Shown here: piece by piece, positions 56,482 through 64,000 of the stretch | How the letters are laid out: each line of letters begins with the position of its first letter | Position numbering within the stretch: the first letter of the stretch is position 1 | NCBI RefSeq assembly: GCF_900111155.1 | Contig: NZ_FOGG01000012.1 | Location: forward strand, 1 to 64,000 | Length of the DNA stretch: 64,000 nucleotides | DNA from: Pedobacter rhizosphaerae | GTDB lineage: Bacteria; Bacteroidota; Bacteroidia; Sphingobacteriales; Sphingobacteriaceae | Reading direction: 5' to 3' | Program-made: the position numbers and the translations under genes | The notes under the pieces: model-generated | Seen by the model: only the letters and a program-made list of their open reading frames with translations | Databases searched by the model: none | What the model was told of the DNA's origin: nothing

Positions 56482-56553
56482 AAGTAGTTCATTTATTTAT
56501 TTATGCGTTCCAAGACGCTCGACTAAAGACTTTAGACTCCAGACTAAATAAGC

Positions 56554-58560
56554 CTACCATCCGGGGTTCTGCATAGCTTGTTTTTCTGCTGATGTTAAAG
56601 GAGCACCATTATTTTTAATTACATCCAAAAAGCTTTGCGGTATCGGGCGTAGATAGTGTTTGTTGTCCTGCGGTTTAGCCTCTGCATTAAAAGCAGCTGT
56701 ACGGGATACTAAAGTTTTGGTTCTGGCTAAATCTTCCCATCTCATCAATTCGCCCATTAATTCTCTTGATCTTTCATTTAAAATATAGGCAATAAACTTA
56801 TCAGTGTTAGAACTTGCCCCGATTTTATCATAAAAATCTTTGTTCGAGTTAAAAATGTCAGCCTCTGTGTTTAAGTGTAATGCTGATAATGTACTTGCCG
56901 TAGTAGCAGGTATGTTGTTCGATTCGAAATATGTGTTTTTATCAGAATATGAAGAAAGGGCAGTGGCATTTGTAGCCGGGTTAGTTTTGTAAGCAACACC
57001 ACCATCTACATAGCTTTCTCTGTTTTCGCCCTCTTTATAGGCTGCACGATCTCTAACTTTGTTCAAATAAGGAATCGCTTGCGCAAATTGGCCTAATCTT
57101 CCATATGCTTCTGCTGCAATTAAATAGGTTTCTGCTAGGCGGGCTAATATGCCATCGCGTTGGCCAAATTGTGAAGCAACCAGATTTCTTGAGCCATCCA
57201 TAAATTTAGATAAAGCAACAAACTGACTTACACCATAATTTCCATGTGTATTCAAATAACTTTGGGGTTGTCCGGCAAAGTATCTTACATACATATTAGG
57301 TTTACGGCGACTAATGTCGGTTGGTAAGGCCACCGTTGCATTAGGGTCTATTGCTGTGTAGCGGGTATCTCCGGCATTGTTTACAATGTAAAGGATAGAC
57401 TCTTCGCCACCCACAAATTTAACTTGCCCAACCTGAGCGGGGGTAGGTGCATTTGCGGAAGTCCATTTGGGTGCACCAGCTGGGTTGTTACAAATATATC
57501 GGGTTTTAAAGCTTTTCCAGAATCTCGAGTCGTTCACCCTGTCAAACACATCCAAAGCGTAATCCGTTGATCTCATTCGCTGAAATTCGCGGCCACCAGC
57601 CAAATCTCTCACCATACCAGGAAGATTTTGGTAAACTGAAGGATAATACAAGTGGATTTGATTACCGTAACGTCCTTGTGTAGTGGTATTATTGGAAAAC
57701 TGAGCAGCTAAAATTACTTCTTTGTTTTGTTCATTTGGACCATCTGGTGTAGTGAAATTCCAAAGATCGCTAAAATTAGTAGCGAGGGTATGTGCTCCGC
57801 TGTTGATGACAAGATCTGCATATTTGATTGCATTTTGTAAATCTGCGTCTTTGGTATCACTATTCCATGAGCTATTAATTTCACTCGCCCTAAATAAGTA
57901 GGCTTTAGCTAGAAAATGAGCTGCTGCCCATTTGGTAATTCTTCCGGTTTCACCAGGGGTCGGCGGAAGAAGGTCGTATGCTTTGATAAAATCCTGGATC
58001 ACCTGTTCATAAACTTCTTTGGACGAACTTCTGGTAAACTGATCCTGAATAGTTTCAGAAGGCTCCAATTTCAAAGGAACTCCTCCAAATTGTTTAACCA
58101 ATTTGAAATAATCGAAAGCACGCATAAAATAACCTTCGCCTAAACGCGTATTTTTATTCGCTCCCTGATAATACAGGGGAACATTTTGAATAACTATATT
58201 GGCCGAATTGATATTGCCATACATATTATCAAAAATGGAAGCAATATCGCCAGAAAAGGAGTTGAAATTCCCATCGTAAGAGTTGAACATTTGTTCTGTT
58301 CTGTCGCCTCCAACAGTAAATTCATCAACGCCATAATTAGCGGTAGTGTAAGCCCAGGTATAGTTAAAATGGAATTTTAAGCTTTGGTACATACCAATTA
58401 CCAACCCGTCCAACCCGTCAGTACGTTGAAAATCGGCAGTATTCCTTGAGTTAATCACTTCCTCATCTAAAAAACTCTTTTTACAGGATGTTGGCAGAAT
58501 CATTAATCCGCTCAATAAGGCTACTCCTGATATTAATTGTGTAATCTTTTTCATAATCAT
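56554..58560 (-). CDS. susD: SusD/RagB-family glycan-binding lipoprotein (copy 3)
   Basis: This 668-residue lipoprotein has lipobox LPTSC with C26 followed by KKSFLDEEVINSR, the usual SusD start. Seen: SusD-like N-terminal helices (YFMRAFDYFKLVKQFGGVPL at about 145-165) and the C-terminal signature ILNERSRELMGELMRWEDLAR at about 605-625. It is longer than copies 1 and 2, with inserted loops in the middle. Two in-frame ATGs (58560, 58554) are equal candidates. It follows its SusC partner by 12 bp and probably supplies a different glycan than region C. Confidence 0.95.
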   Translation of the reverse strand: MIMKKITQLISGVALLSGLMILPTSCKKSFLDEEVINSRNTADFQRTDGLDGLVIGMYQSLKFHFNYTWAYTTANYGVDEFTVGGDRTEQMFNSYDGNFNSFSGDIASIFDNMYGNINSANIVIQNVPLYYQGANKNTRLGEGYFMRAFDYFKLVKQFGGVPLKLEPSETIQDQFTRSSSKEVYEQVIQDFIKAYDLLPPTPGETGRITKWAAAHFLAKAYLFRASEINSSWNSDTKDADLQNAIKYADLVINSGAHTLATNFSDLWNFTTPDGPNEQNKEVILAAQFSNNTTTQGRYGNQIHLYYPSVYQNLPGMVRDLAGGREFQRMRSTDYALDVFDRVNDSRFWKSFKTRYICNNPAGAPKWTSANAPTPAQVGQVKFVGGEESILYIVNNAGDTRYTAIDPNATVALPTDISRRKPNMYVRYFAGQPQSYLNTHGNYGVSQFVALSKFMDGSRNLVASQFGQRDGILARLAETYLIAAEAYGRLGQFAQAIPYLNKVRDRAAYKEGENRESYVDGGVAYKTNPATNATALSSYSDKNTYFESNNIPATTASTLSALHLNTEADIFNSNKDFYDKIGASSNTDKFIAYILNERSRELMGELMRWEDLARTKTLVSRTAAFNAEAKPQDNKHYLRPIPQSFLDVIKNNGAPLTSAEKQAMQNPGW

Positions 58561-58572
58561 ATTTTTCTTTGG

Positions 58573-61500
58573 TTAGAAGCTTGCGTTAATTCCAAATACA
58601 ACACCTCTGTTAAAGGTCGAGCCACCTAAATCAGGGTCGATCCATTTAACATTAGAGTAAATGAGCCCAGGATTGATAGCCTGTGCATACACTCTCAATC
58701 TGGAAAGTGTTAATTTATTGGCCAGGCTTTGCGCAAAGTTGTAACCTAATGATATATTTCTTATTTTAATGAATGAGGCATCCTGATAGTTCATCGAACT
58801 GATGTATGGATCGCCGGCAGCACTATTGTAATTCGGTGCAGGATAATCATTTGTTGGGTTTGTTGGTGTCCAGTAATCAACAACACGCTGAGCGAATCGG
58901 CCCTGTAAAGATTCAGCACCTGTTTGAATCAGGAAGTTATAACGTGCAATGATAAAAATAGAAAGATCGAAATTTTTGTAGTTAAAGGTGTTCGTTAATC
59001 CTCCTGTCCAGCTTGGATTATAATGCCCTAAAATGGCACGATCATTATTCGCATCTATTTTGTAGTCGCCATTCAAATCTCTGATTTTTATGCTTCCTGC
59101 TTTGAACTGGCTATTTACACTGGCAATATTTGCATTAAACTTAGCCATTTCTGCCATATCCTCTGGGGTATTTTGCCAAATTCCGTCTTTGATATAATCA
59201 AATGCTACCCCATTTCTTTGTCCAATGAAGAAGCGATCTGCAACCATGTCTCCGTTATCCAATTTAACGATTTCATCTTTACTTACGGAGAAATTGAGGG
59301 TTGATTCCCAACTGAAATCTTTGGTTTTAAGGTTAACCGTATTTAATGTTAAATCAATCCCTTTGTTTTTAGTAGAACCGATGTTATCATAAGAAGTAAC
59401 ATATCCATTTACAGAAGCAATCTTTTTAAGCAAGATCAGGTCTGTAGTTTTTGATTTGTACACATCCAATGAACCACTAATTCTTCCTTTCAATAAATCG
59501 AAATCCAAACCTAAGTTATATTGTAATGTTTTTTCCCAACTTAATAATTTGTTCGGTAATGGGATAGGGGTGGCTAAGGATGCGTCAGAAGAAACATATC
59601 CGGTTTGCGCCGAGCTTCCAAAAGTATAGGTTAAAGGTTGTAAAAGACCTAATGTACTACCAATGTCAACCGATGAATTTCCTGTACTTCCTACACCGAT
59701 TCTGAATTTTAACTGATCCACCCATTTAATGTTTTTGATGAAATCTTCCTGATCAAGGCGCCATGCAATAGCAGCAGATGGGAAAAAGTCCCATTTATTT
59801 CCTGCGGCCAATTGTGAAGCACCGTCCCAACGTGCAGAAGCCGTTAAGAGATACTTACTGTCGAAACTATAGTTGGCTCTTGCCATATAGGAAGCGAGAG
59901 TAGACCGTCTTAAATCAGTACTAAATCCATCTAATCCGGTAATATTGCCTGGATTCAAACCATACCAAAGTGATTGTGTTAGTGGGATTTTACTACCTGT
60001 TAGTGAAGATGACTCTTCTCTGAAAGATGAAGAACTCTGCAATAAGGTTACACCAAAATTGTGTTTGTTGATGGTTTTGTCATAATACAATAAATGATCG
60101 AGTGTGTAGGCGAATCTGCTGCTTTGATTTAATTGAGCATAATTGTTGATTGAGCCTGGCACGCCTGCATCACGGTTTACGGATTTTGCATCCTGGTATC
60201 TTCCATTATAATAATTGGAGAAGTCTGGTCCAAAATTTACACGATATTTTAAACCCTTTAAAAGATTAACCTCTGCGAAAATTGATCCGATTGTCCTCAG
60301 TGTTTTACGCAGGTTGATATTGTAATCTGCTTCAAGTATTGGGTTCTGAATATTGATGTCGCCTCCTGGTAGATTAATTCTGTTTCCGTTGGCATCAAAT
60401 GGTACGGCTAGAGGTAGCATACCACGTGCTGCAAAATAGATACTGCTTGCTCCTGATGCGCTTGCTGCCTGAAAACCATAGTTTTGAAGGCCGTAGGATG
60501 CCGTGAGGTTTGTACCCATTTTAAACCATTTTATAGGGTTAATTTCTACGCTCAGTTTACCACTATATCTTTCAAAATCTTGTCCTAGTTGTGTACCTTC
60601 CTGATTCAGATAACCAAAAGAGCCATAGGCTTTTATTTTGTCTGTACCACCACTAACACTCAAAACGTGATCTTGTGTAACACCTGTTCTGGTAACCAAT
60701 GATCCCCAATCTGTAGTTGGAATTAAACTACCATCATATACACCGTTAGCCCAGCCCTGCTGTAAATTATCTAGCACAAAGGTATCTCCGGCAAAAATTC
60801 TTCTGTCATCAGTTAAGGTTGGTACAGCCGGATATGTGCCTGCTCTTCTGAAAGCATCTCTTCTAAATTCTACATATTGTGCAGAATTCATCATTTCAGT
60901 TCGGTCGTTTAAGGTTTCTATGGTTGCGGTTCCTACATAATCCATGGTCACCTTACCTGCTTTACCTTTTTTGGTAGTTACTAAAACCACACCATTTGCA
61001 CCACGTGAACCATAAATAGCGGTTGCCGATGCATCTTTTAAGATGTCTATAGTTTCAATATCATTAGGATTGATAGCGTCTATTCCTCCGGCCTGTAATG
61101 GGATTCCATCCACAACATATAATGGTGAATTGCTCGCTGTTAGAGATCTAACTCCCCTAATTAGAATACTTCCTACTTGGCCTGGGCGCTCGTTAGAAGT
61201 AATATCCACCCCTGCAGCTTTACCCTGAATGGCTTGCAAAGCATTGGTTACTGGTCTTGACCTGATTTCCTCTGCACCTACACTCGTTACTGCTCCTGTT
61301 AAATCACTCTTCTTAACCGTATTGTAACCCACAACCACAACCTCATCCAAATCATTCGTTGAGCTTTTAAGCTGTATGCTTACCGTTGTTTTACCTGTTA
61401 CCGGAACTTCTTGTGTGGTGTAGCCAATATAAGAAACTACTAATGTCGGATTGGTTACACTAGACGGAATATTGATCGAAAAAGCCCCGTTAGCGTCTGT

Positions 61501-61764
61501 TGTGGTAACAATGGTAGTACCTTTTAGCTTTAAACTTACGCCTACTAAAGTTTCACCTTTTTCATCCGTTATTTTTCCTTTTAGCAATACATCTAGCTTA
61601 TTGGCATAACGTGTTTTGGTAACAGCATTTGATAGGTTTGGATAGGCAATCGCTGTTTCGTTTAAAAGCACTAGCGATAGCGCTGAGAGTCCCATAATCA
61701 GAATTTTCTTGCCTGCCTTAGGCTTGCACCATTGCGGCATTTCTGAATTGAAATTGAAATCCAT
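58573..61764 (-). CDS. susC: SusC/RagA-family TonB-linked outer-membrane transporter (copy 3)
   Basis: This 1063-residue receptor starts MDFNFNSEMPQWCKPKAGKK before a hydrophobic leader (about 20-40), the extended-leader style of many Bacteroidota SusC. Seen: regulatory-like domain (LKGKITDEKGETLVGVSLKL), ending in the classic DEVVVVGYNTVKKSDLTGAV stretch, plug with IDILKDASATAIYGSRGANG, and a barrel ending GVVFGINASF. This is the canonical SusC type, unlike the two more divergent copies in region C. The 597-bp upstream gap holds an activator-type promoter about 345 bp away, a nearer inverted repeat and two AACCAAAT motifs. Confidence 0.97.
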   Translation of the reverse strand: MDFNFNSEMPQWCKPKAGKKILIMGLSALSLVLLNETAIAYPNLSNAVTKTRYANKLDVLLKGKITDEKGETLVGVSLKLKGTTIVTTTDANGAFSINIPSSVTNPTLVVSYIGYTTQEVPVTGKTTVSIQLKSSTNDLDEVVVVGYNTVKKSDLTGAVTSVGAEEIRSRPVTNALQAIQGKAAGVDITSNERPGQVGSILIRGVRSLTASNSPLYVVDGIPLQAGGIDAINPNDIETIDILKDASATAIYGSRGANGVVLVTTKKGKAGKVTMDYVGTATIETLNDRTEMMNSAQYVEFRRDAFRRAGTYPAVPTLTDDRRIFAGDTFVLDNLQQGWANGVYDGSLIPTTDWGSLVTRTGVTQDHVLSVSGGTDKIKAYGSFGYLNQEGTQLGQDFERYSGKLSVEINPIKWFKMGTNLTASYGLQNYGFQAASASGASSIYFAARGMLPLAVPFDANGNRINLPGGDINIQNPILEADYNINLRKTLRTIGSIFAEVNLLKGLKYRVNFGPDFSNYYNGRYQDAKSVNRDAGVPGSINNYAQLNQSSRFAYTLDHLLYYDKTINKHNFGVTLLQSSSSFREESSSLTGSKIPLTQSLWYGLNPGNITGLDGFSTDLRRSTLASYMARANYSFDSKYLLTASARWDGASQLAAGNKWDFFPSAAIAWRLDQEDFIKNIKWVDQLKFRIGVGSTGNSSVDIGSTLGLLQPLTYTFGSSAQTGYVSSDASLATPIPLPNKLLSWEKTLQYNLGLDFDLLKGRISGSLDVYKSKTTDLILLKKIASVNGYVTSYDNIGSTKNKGIDLTLNTVNLKTKDFSWESTLNFSVSKDEIVKLDNGDMVADRFFIGQRNGVAFDYIKDGIWQNTPEDMAEMAKFNANIASVNSQFKAGSIKIRDLNGDYKIDANNDRAILGHYNPSWTGGLTNTFNYKNFDLSIFIIARYNFLIQTGAESLQGRFAQRVVDYWTPTNPTNDYPAPNYNSAAGDPYISSMNYQDASFIKIRNISLGYNFAQSLANKLTLSRLRVYAQAINPGLIYSNVKWIDPDLGGSTFNRGVVFGINASF

Positions 61765-61803
61765 AATTTATAATTTGGTTAGGAAATATTTGGTTTTATA
61801 TAT

Positions 61804-61829
61804 AACTATCAATCTCGTTAATGATAGTT
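61804..61829. promoter_or_regulatory. Inverted repeat close to the susC copy 3 start
   Basis: AACTATCA and TGATAGTT are perfect 8-bp arms with a 10-nt spacer, 40 bp upstream of the start codon. Between it and the ATG lie two minus-strand AACCAAAT copies (61770-61795). It could be an operator for a start-proximal promoter or a hairpin in the long leader. Confidence 0.45.
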
Positions 61830-62108
61830 TGCTTAATTAGCGCTGCGCATTAAGCCAATTCGTAGTAAACTAGTTTGATTTGCAAGGGGTAAAAGTTGTC
61901 ATTCATGTAATAATTAAGTTAGTAACCAGGTTGATTTGTTGCGATGTTCTAAACGAGAGATTGCTTTAGCTTCTGAAAACTGTTGTAATCAGGAATAATG
62001 TCTTTTTATTTTATAATAAGTTGGTAATCAGTTGTCTTTTGTTACTAATGAACCGAAGATTAAATCGTTAATAGTTGGTGAAATGAAATATTTGGCTAAT
62101 TGATAATA

Positions 62109-62154
62109 CGAGTTTAGGTCATTTATTTTGCATTTCTGTCCTGTACCATCCTGT
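62109..62154 (-). promoter_or_regulatory. Putative activator site plus -7-like element before susC copy 3
   Basis: On the minus strand ACAGGATGGT then ACAGGACA (complement of 62137-62154), exactly 20 bp, then TAAACTCG (62109-62116). AGCCAAATATTTC follows shortly after. The leader to ATG 61764 would be unusually long, about 340 nt; nothing else is recognisable in 61830-62100. Confidence 0.6.
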
Positions 62155-62175
62155 TGGACGGAGTATTTAGTATCA

Positions 62176-62270
62176 AGTATTAAGTATTAAGTATCAAGAT
62201 GGGGAGCCAGAAAAGTATACTTCCAGACTAAGTACTAACGACTATGGACTAAGTACTGAATAGAAGTATC
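62176..62270 (+). repeat. Right copy of the ~93-bp inverted repeat flanking GH2-susD-susC
   Basis: It runs AGTATTAAGTATTAAGTATC ... ATACTTCCAGACTAAG ... CTGAATAGAAGTATC on the plus strand and matches the minus strand of 53077-53169. It lies upstream of the divergent Aat-like gene and outside the susC activator site. Confidence 0.75.
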
Positions 62271-62361
62271 GAGTATAATTGCTAAAATACTGTAAACCAT
62301 TTTGTAGTAACTTTATACATTTTGTTGAGTAAATTTACTATTAAACCAAATATTTCTTGCC

Positions 62362-63153
62362 ATGCAACTCTCCTCAAGATTATTATCCATTTTCTTTCCG
62401 GGTAATGCGAAGCATAAAGCGCAAAGAAAATTACAGCAAATTTTATTTTTTGCGCTATCAAAAGTATCAAGAAGTAAAGGCAATGCGCTTTTGTGGGCGA
62501 ATAGTCAATTTGAATTATCTCCACATGCTTTAGTGAGTGCATTTACACAGGGATATGTTGTATTTCCTAATATGCGCAATCATAAAATTGTAGAATGGCT
62601 GGATCCGGAAGTACGGGGCATATTGCCGATAGATCATTTTAAAATGCAGGAAGGTTTGTTTAAGTTACTTAAAAAGGAACGGGCCAGAGAAGTTAAAGAG
62701 TTTGATATTAAAATAGACGAAAATTTTGAAGCTACAATCAGAGCTTGCGCAGAGCCAAGAGATTTGAAAGCCATTACCTGGTTGAGTGAAGAATATATTA
62801 ATAGTACTATCCAGTTACACAAAATGGGCATTGCGCATAGTGTAGAGGCCTATAAGAACGGTAAGCTGGTAGGTGGAGTAGTGGGGGTTGCCATTAATGG
62901 CTATTTTATGTCGTTAAGTTTATTTCATACTGTTAATAACGCGGGTAAAGTTGCTTTTTACTATTTAATGCTGAAGCTAAAAGCAGATGGCTATAAACTC
63001 CACGACCTTGGTATGCCGAACCCCTGGATACAACAGTTTGGAATGAAAAGCTTGCCCAAAAAAGATTTTAAGGAAGCTTTATTAAGAGCTATTACCTCAC
63101 CACTGGCTTTTACTCATGAGGTACCTGTTTTGGAATTACTCTCGTTCGTATAA
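62362..63153 (+). CDS. Aat-like protein (leucyl/phenylalanyl-tRNA-protein transferase family)
   Basis: This 263-residue cytoplasmic protein matches the Aat fold over its whole core. Seen: EWLDPEVRGILPIDHFKMQE (family WxxPxxRxVLP), the segment YINSTIQLHKMGIAHSVEAY then KNGKLVGGVVGVAI, which is the central Aat signature, and a C-terminal GNAT-like half. Known: Aat adds Leu or Phe to N-terminal Arg/Lys for the N-end rule. Odd: the usual ESMFS after the signature is replaced by SLSLFH, and the LPxGLLAxGGDLS start is missing (ELSPHALVSAFTQGYVVFP remains). It may be a paralogue with changed specificity. It is divergent from susC and unrelated to sugar genes by sequence. Confidence 0.8.
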   Translation: MQLSSRLLSIFFPGNAKHKAQRKLQQILFFALSKVSRSKGNALLWANSQFELSPHALVSAFTQGYVVFPNMRNHKIVEWLDPEVRGILPIDHFKMQEGLFKLLKKERAREVKEFDIKIDENFEATIRACAEPRDLKAITWLSEEYINSTIQLHKMGIAHSVEAYKNGKLVGGVVGVAINGYFMSLSLFHTVNNAGKVAFYYLMLKLKADGYKLHDLGMPNPWIQQFGMKSLPKKDFKEALLRAITSPLAFTHEVPVLELLSFV

Positions 63154-63173
63154 AAAAAACTCACATCTTCGAA

Positions 63174-63890
63174 TATGTAAAATGTAAATATGGAAGATGG
63201 ATTGAATAGCGATCGCCGGGTACATCGTCCATTATTCCATCAATACCCCTTACATCTCTTTGGTTATGTAAAATGTAAATATGGAAGATGGACCGAATAG
63301 CGATCGTCCGGTACATCGTCCATTATTCCATCAATACCCCTTACATTCTCTTTGGTTATGTAAAATGGTAAGATGTAAGATGAACCGAATGGCGATAGCC
63401 GGGTACACCGTCCATAATTACCTCACACCACCTTACATCTCTTCGGTTATGTAAAATGGTAATGTGGAAGATGGATTGAATAGCGATCGCCATGTACATC
63501 GTCCATAATTACCTCAAACTACCTTACATCTCTTTGGTTATTTAAAATGTAAATATGGAAGATGGATTGAATAGGGATCGCCAGGTACATCGTCCATAAT
63601 TACCTCAAACTACCTTACATCTCTTTGTTATTTAAAATGTAAATATGGAAGATGGATTGAATAGCGATCGCCAGGTACATCGTCCATTATTCCATCAATA
63701 CCCCTTACATTCTCTTTGGTTATGTAAAATGGTAAGATGTAAGATGAACCGAATGGCGATCGCCGGGTACATCTTCCATCATTCCATCAACACCTCTTAC
63801 ATCCTTTAATTATGTAAGATGGACCGAATTGCGATCGCCGGGTACATCGTCCATCATTCCATCAATACCTCTTACATCCACACCACCTTA
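63174..63890. repeat. Eight tandem ~91-bp repeats with a GCGATCGC core
   Basis: Units start at 63174, 63265, 63357, 63448, 63539, 63629, 63721 and 63811 (TATGTAAAATG or close forms); spacing is 90-92 bp and the last unit is shorter. Each has TATGGAAGATGGA, a central GCGATCGC (varied in copies 2, 3 and 5), GTACATCGTCCAT and TACCCCTTACAT. ATGGA on the left and TCCAT on the right make each unit partly self-complementary. Units abut without unique spacers, so this is a satellite-like array and not CRISPR. No gene is seen in 63154-64000. Confidence 0.92.
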
Positions 63891-63893
63891 CAT

Positions 63894-64000
63894 CATATAT
63901 TAGCTTTCAATTGTTCAAATACTGCAAACCAGTTTACAATGTTGTTTTACAGTTTGCCAGTTAATTTTGAGGATCAACCAAAATTATCCTCGCATGCGTA
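63894..64000. other. AT-rich tail after the tandem array
   Basis: About 107 bp with no coding signal. It contains ACTGCAAACCAG against a partly complementary TACAGTTTGCCAG, and GAGGAT...ATCCTC (about 63971-63993), either of which could fold. The window ends here, so any next gene is out of view. Confidence 0.4.

Noticed and set aside
62282-62542. An 86-codon minus-strand frame overlapping the Aat-like start
   Set aside because: It overlaps the well-supported Aat-like gene and its predicted protein has no family features.
63174-63890. CRISPR array
   Set aside because: Units are about 91 bp and abut directly; there are no unique spacers of constant size and no cas genes nearby.
63174-63890. 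Cyanobacterial HIP1 signal because of GCGATCGC
   Set aside because: The octamer is confined to the tandem units and the gene content is plainly Bacteroidota.
1-64000. Genomic island or prophage edges
   Set aside because: No integrase, tRNA gene or attachment-like direct repeat was seen; the only transposase is a RAYT, which does not mobilise large regions.

Overview
The window looks like a chromosomal stretch of a Bacteroidota bacterium, most likely Sphingobacteriaceae and Pedobacter-like. The reasons are three SusC/SusD outer-membrane pairs, many lipoproteins with Cys right after a hydrophobic leader, promoters of the TTG / TAnnTTTG type, AT-rich intergenic DNA and several Sphingobacteriaceae-style interspersed palindromes. 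No rRNA, tRNA, CRISPR array, integrase or phage gene was seen. The genus is an inference from gene style only.

Almost everything is one large polysaccharide-utilisation region whose enzymes fit pectic rhamnogalacturonan I (RG-I) with arabinan and (arabino)galactan side chains. Region A (401-5876, minus) holds two GH43 and two GH51 enzymes for arabinan. Region B (6094-26788, plus) holds GH95, an MG2-domain protein, a PL11 rhamnogalacturonan lyase, GH2, two CE12 acetylesterases, and after a palindrome cluster and a second promoter a GH2-like enzyme, GH105 unsaturated galacturonyl hydrolase, GH31, L-rhamnose mutarotase and GH106 rhamnosidase. Region C (27141-42417, plus) is the uptake operon: FAS1 lipoprotein, SusC, SusD, two more FAS1 lipoproteins, SusC, SusD. 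It ends in a hairpin with a T-run.

Region D (42418-46537) is an accessory patch: composite palindromic repeats carrying a susD scrap, a MarR regulator divergent from a 76-residue protein, a GH43_24-like galactanase on the minus strand, and a REP-associated transposase (RAYT) with palindromes on both sides. Region E (46538-51275, plus) is GH43, GH27, GH43, GH43. Region F (51370-61764, minus) is GH39, GH2, SusD, SusC, with a MITE-like element between GH2 and susD. The GH2-susD-susC part lies between inverted copies of a ~93-bp repeat. Region G (62362-64000) has a divergent Aat-like (leucyl/phenylalanyl-tRNA-protein transferase family) gene, then eight tandem ~91-bp repeats.

A working model, inferred: surface FAS1 lipoproteins and SusD proteins capture RG-I pieces; surface PL11, CE12, GH43 and GH51 trim and cut it; SusC imports oligomers; periplasmic GH105, GH106, GH2, GH95, GH31, GH27 and GH39 finish them; RhaM prepares rhamnose for catabolism. 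The strongest regulatory observation is an 18-bp site made of two ACAGGAT-like half-sites 10 bp apart, followed after exactly 20 bp by a -7-like element. It occurs before five separate transcription units, and as a half-site before a sixth. This suggests a shared activator, not encoded here, that controls the whole locus.
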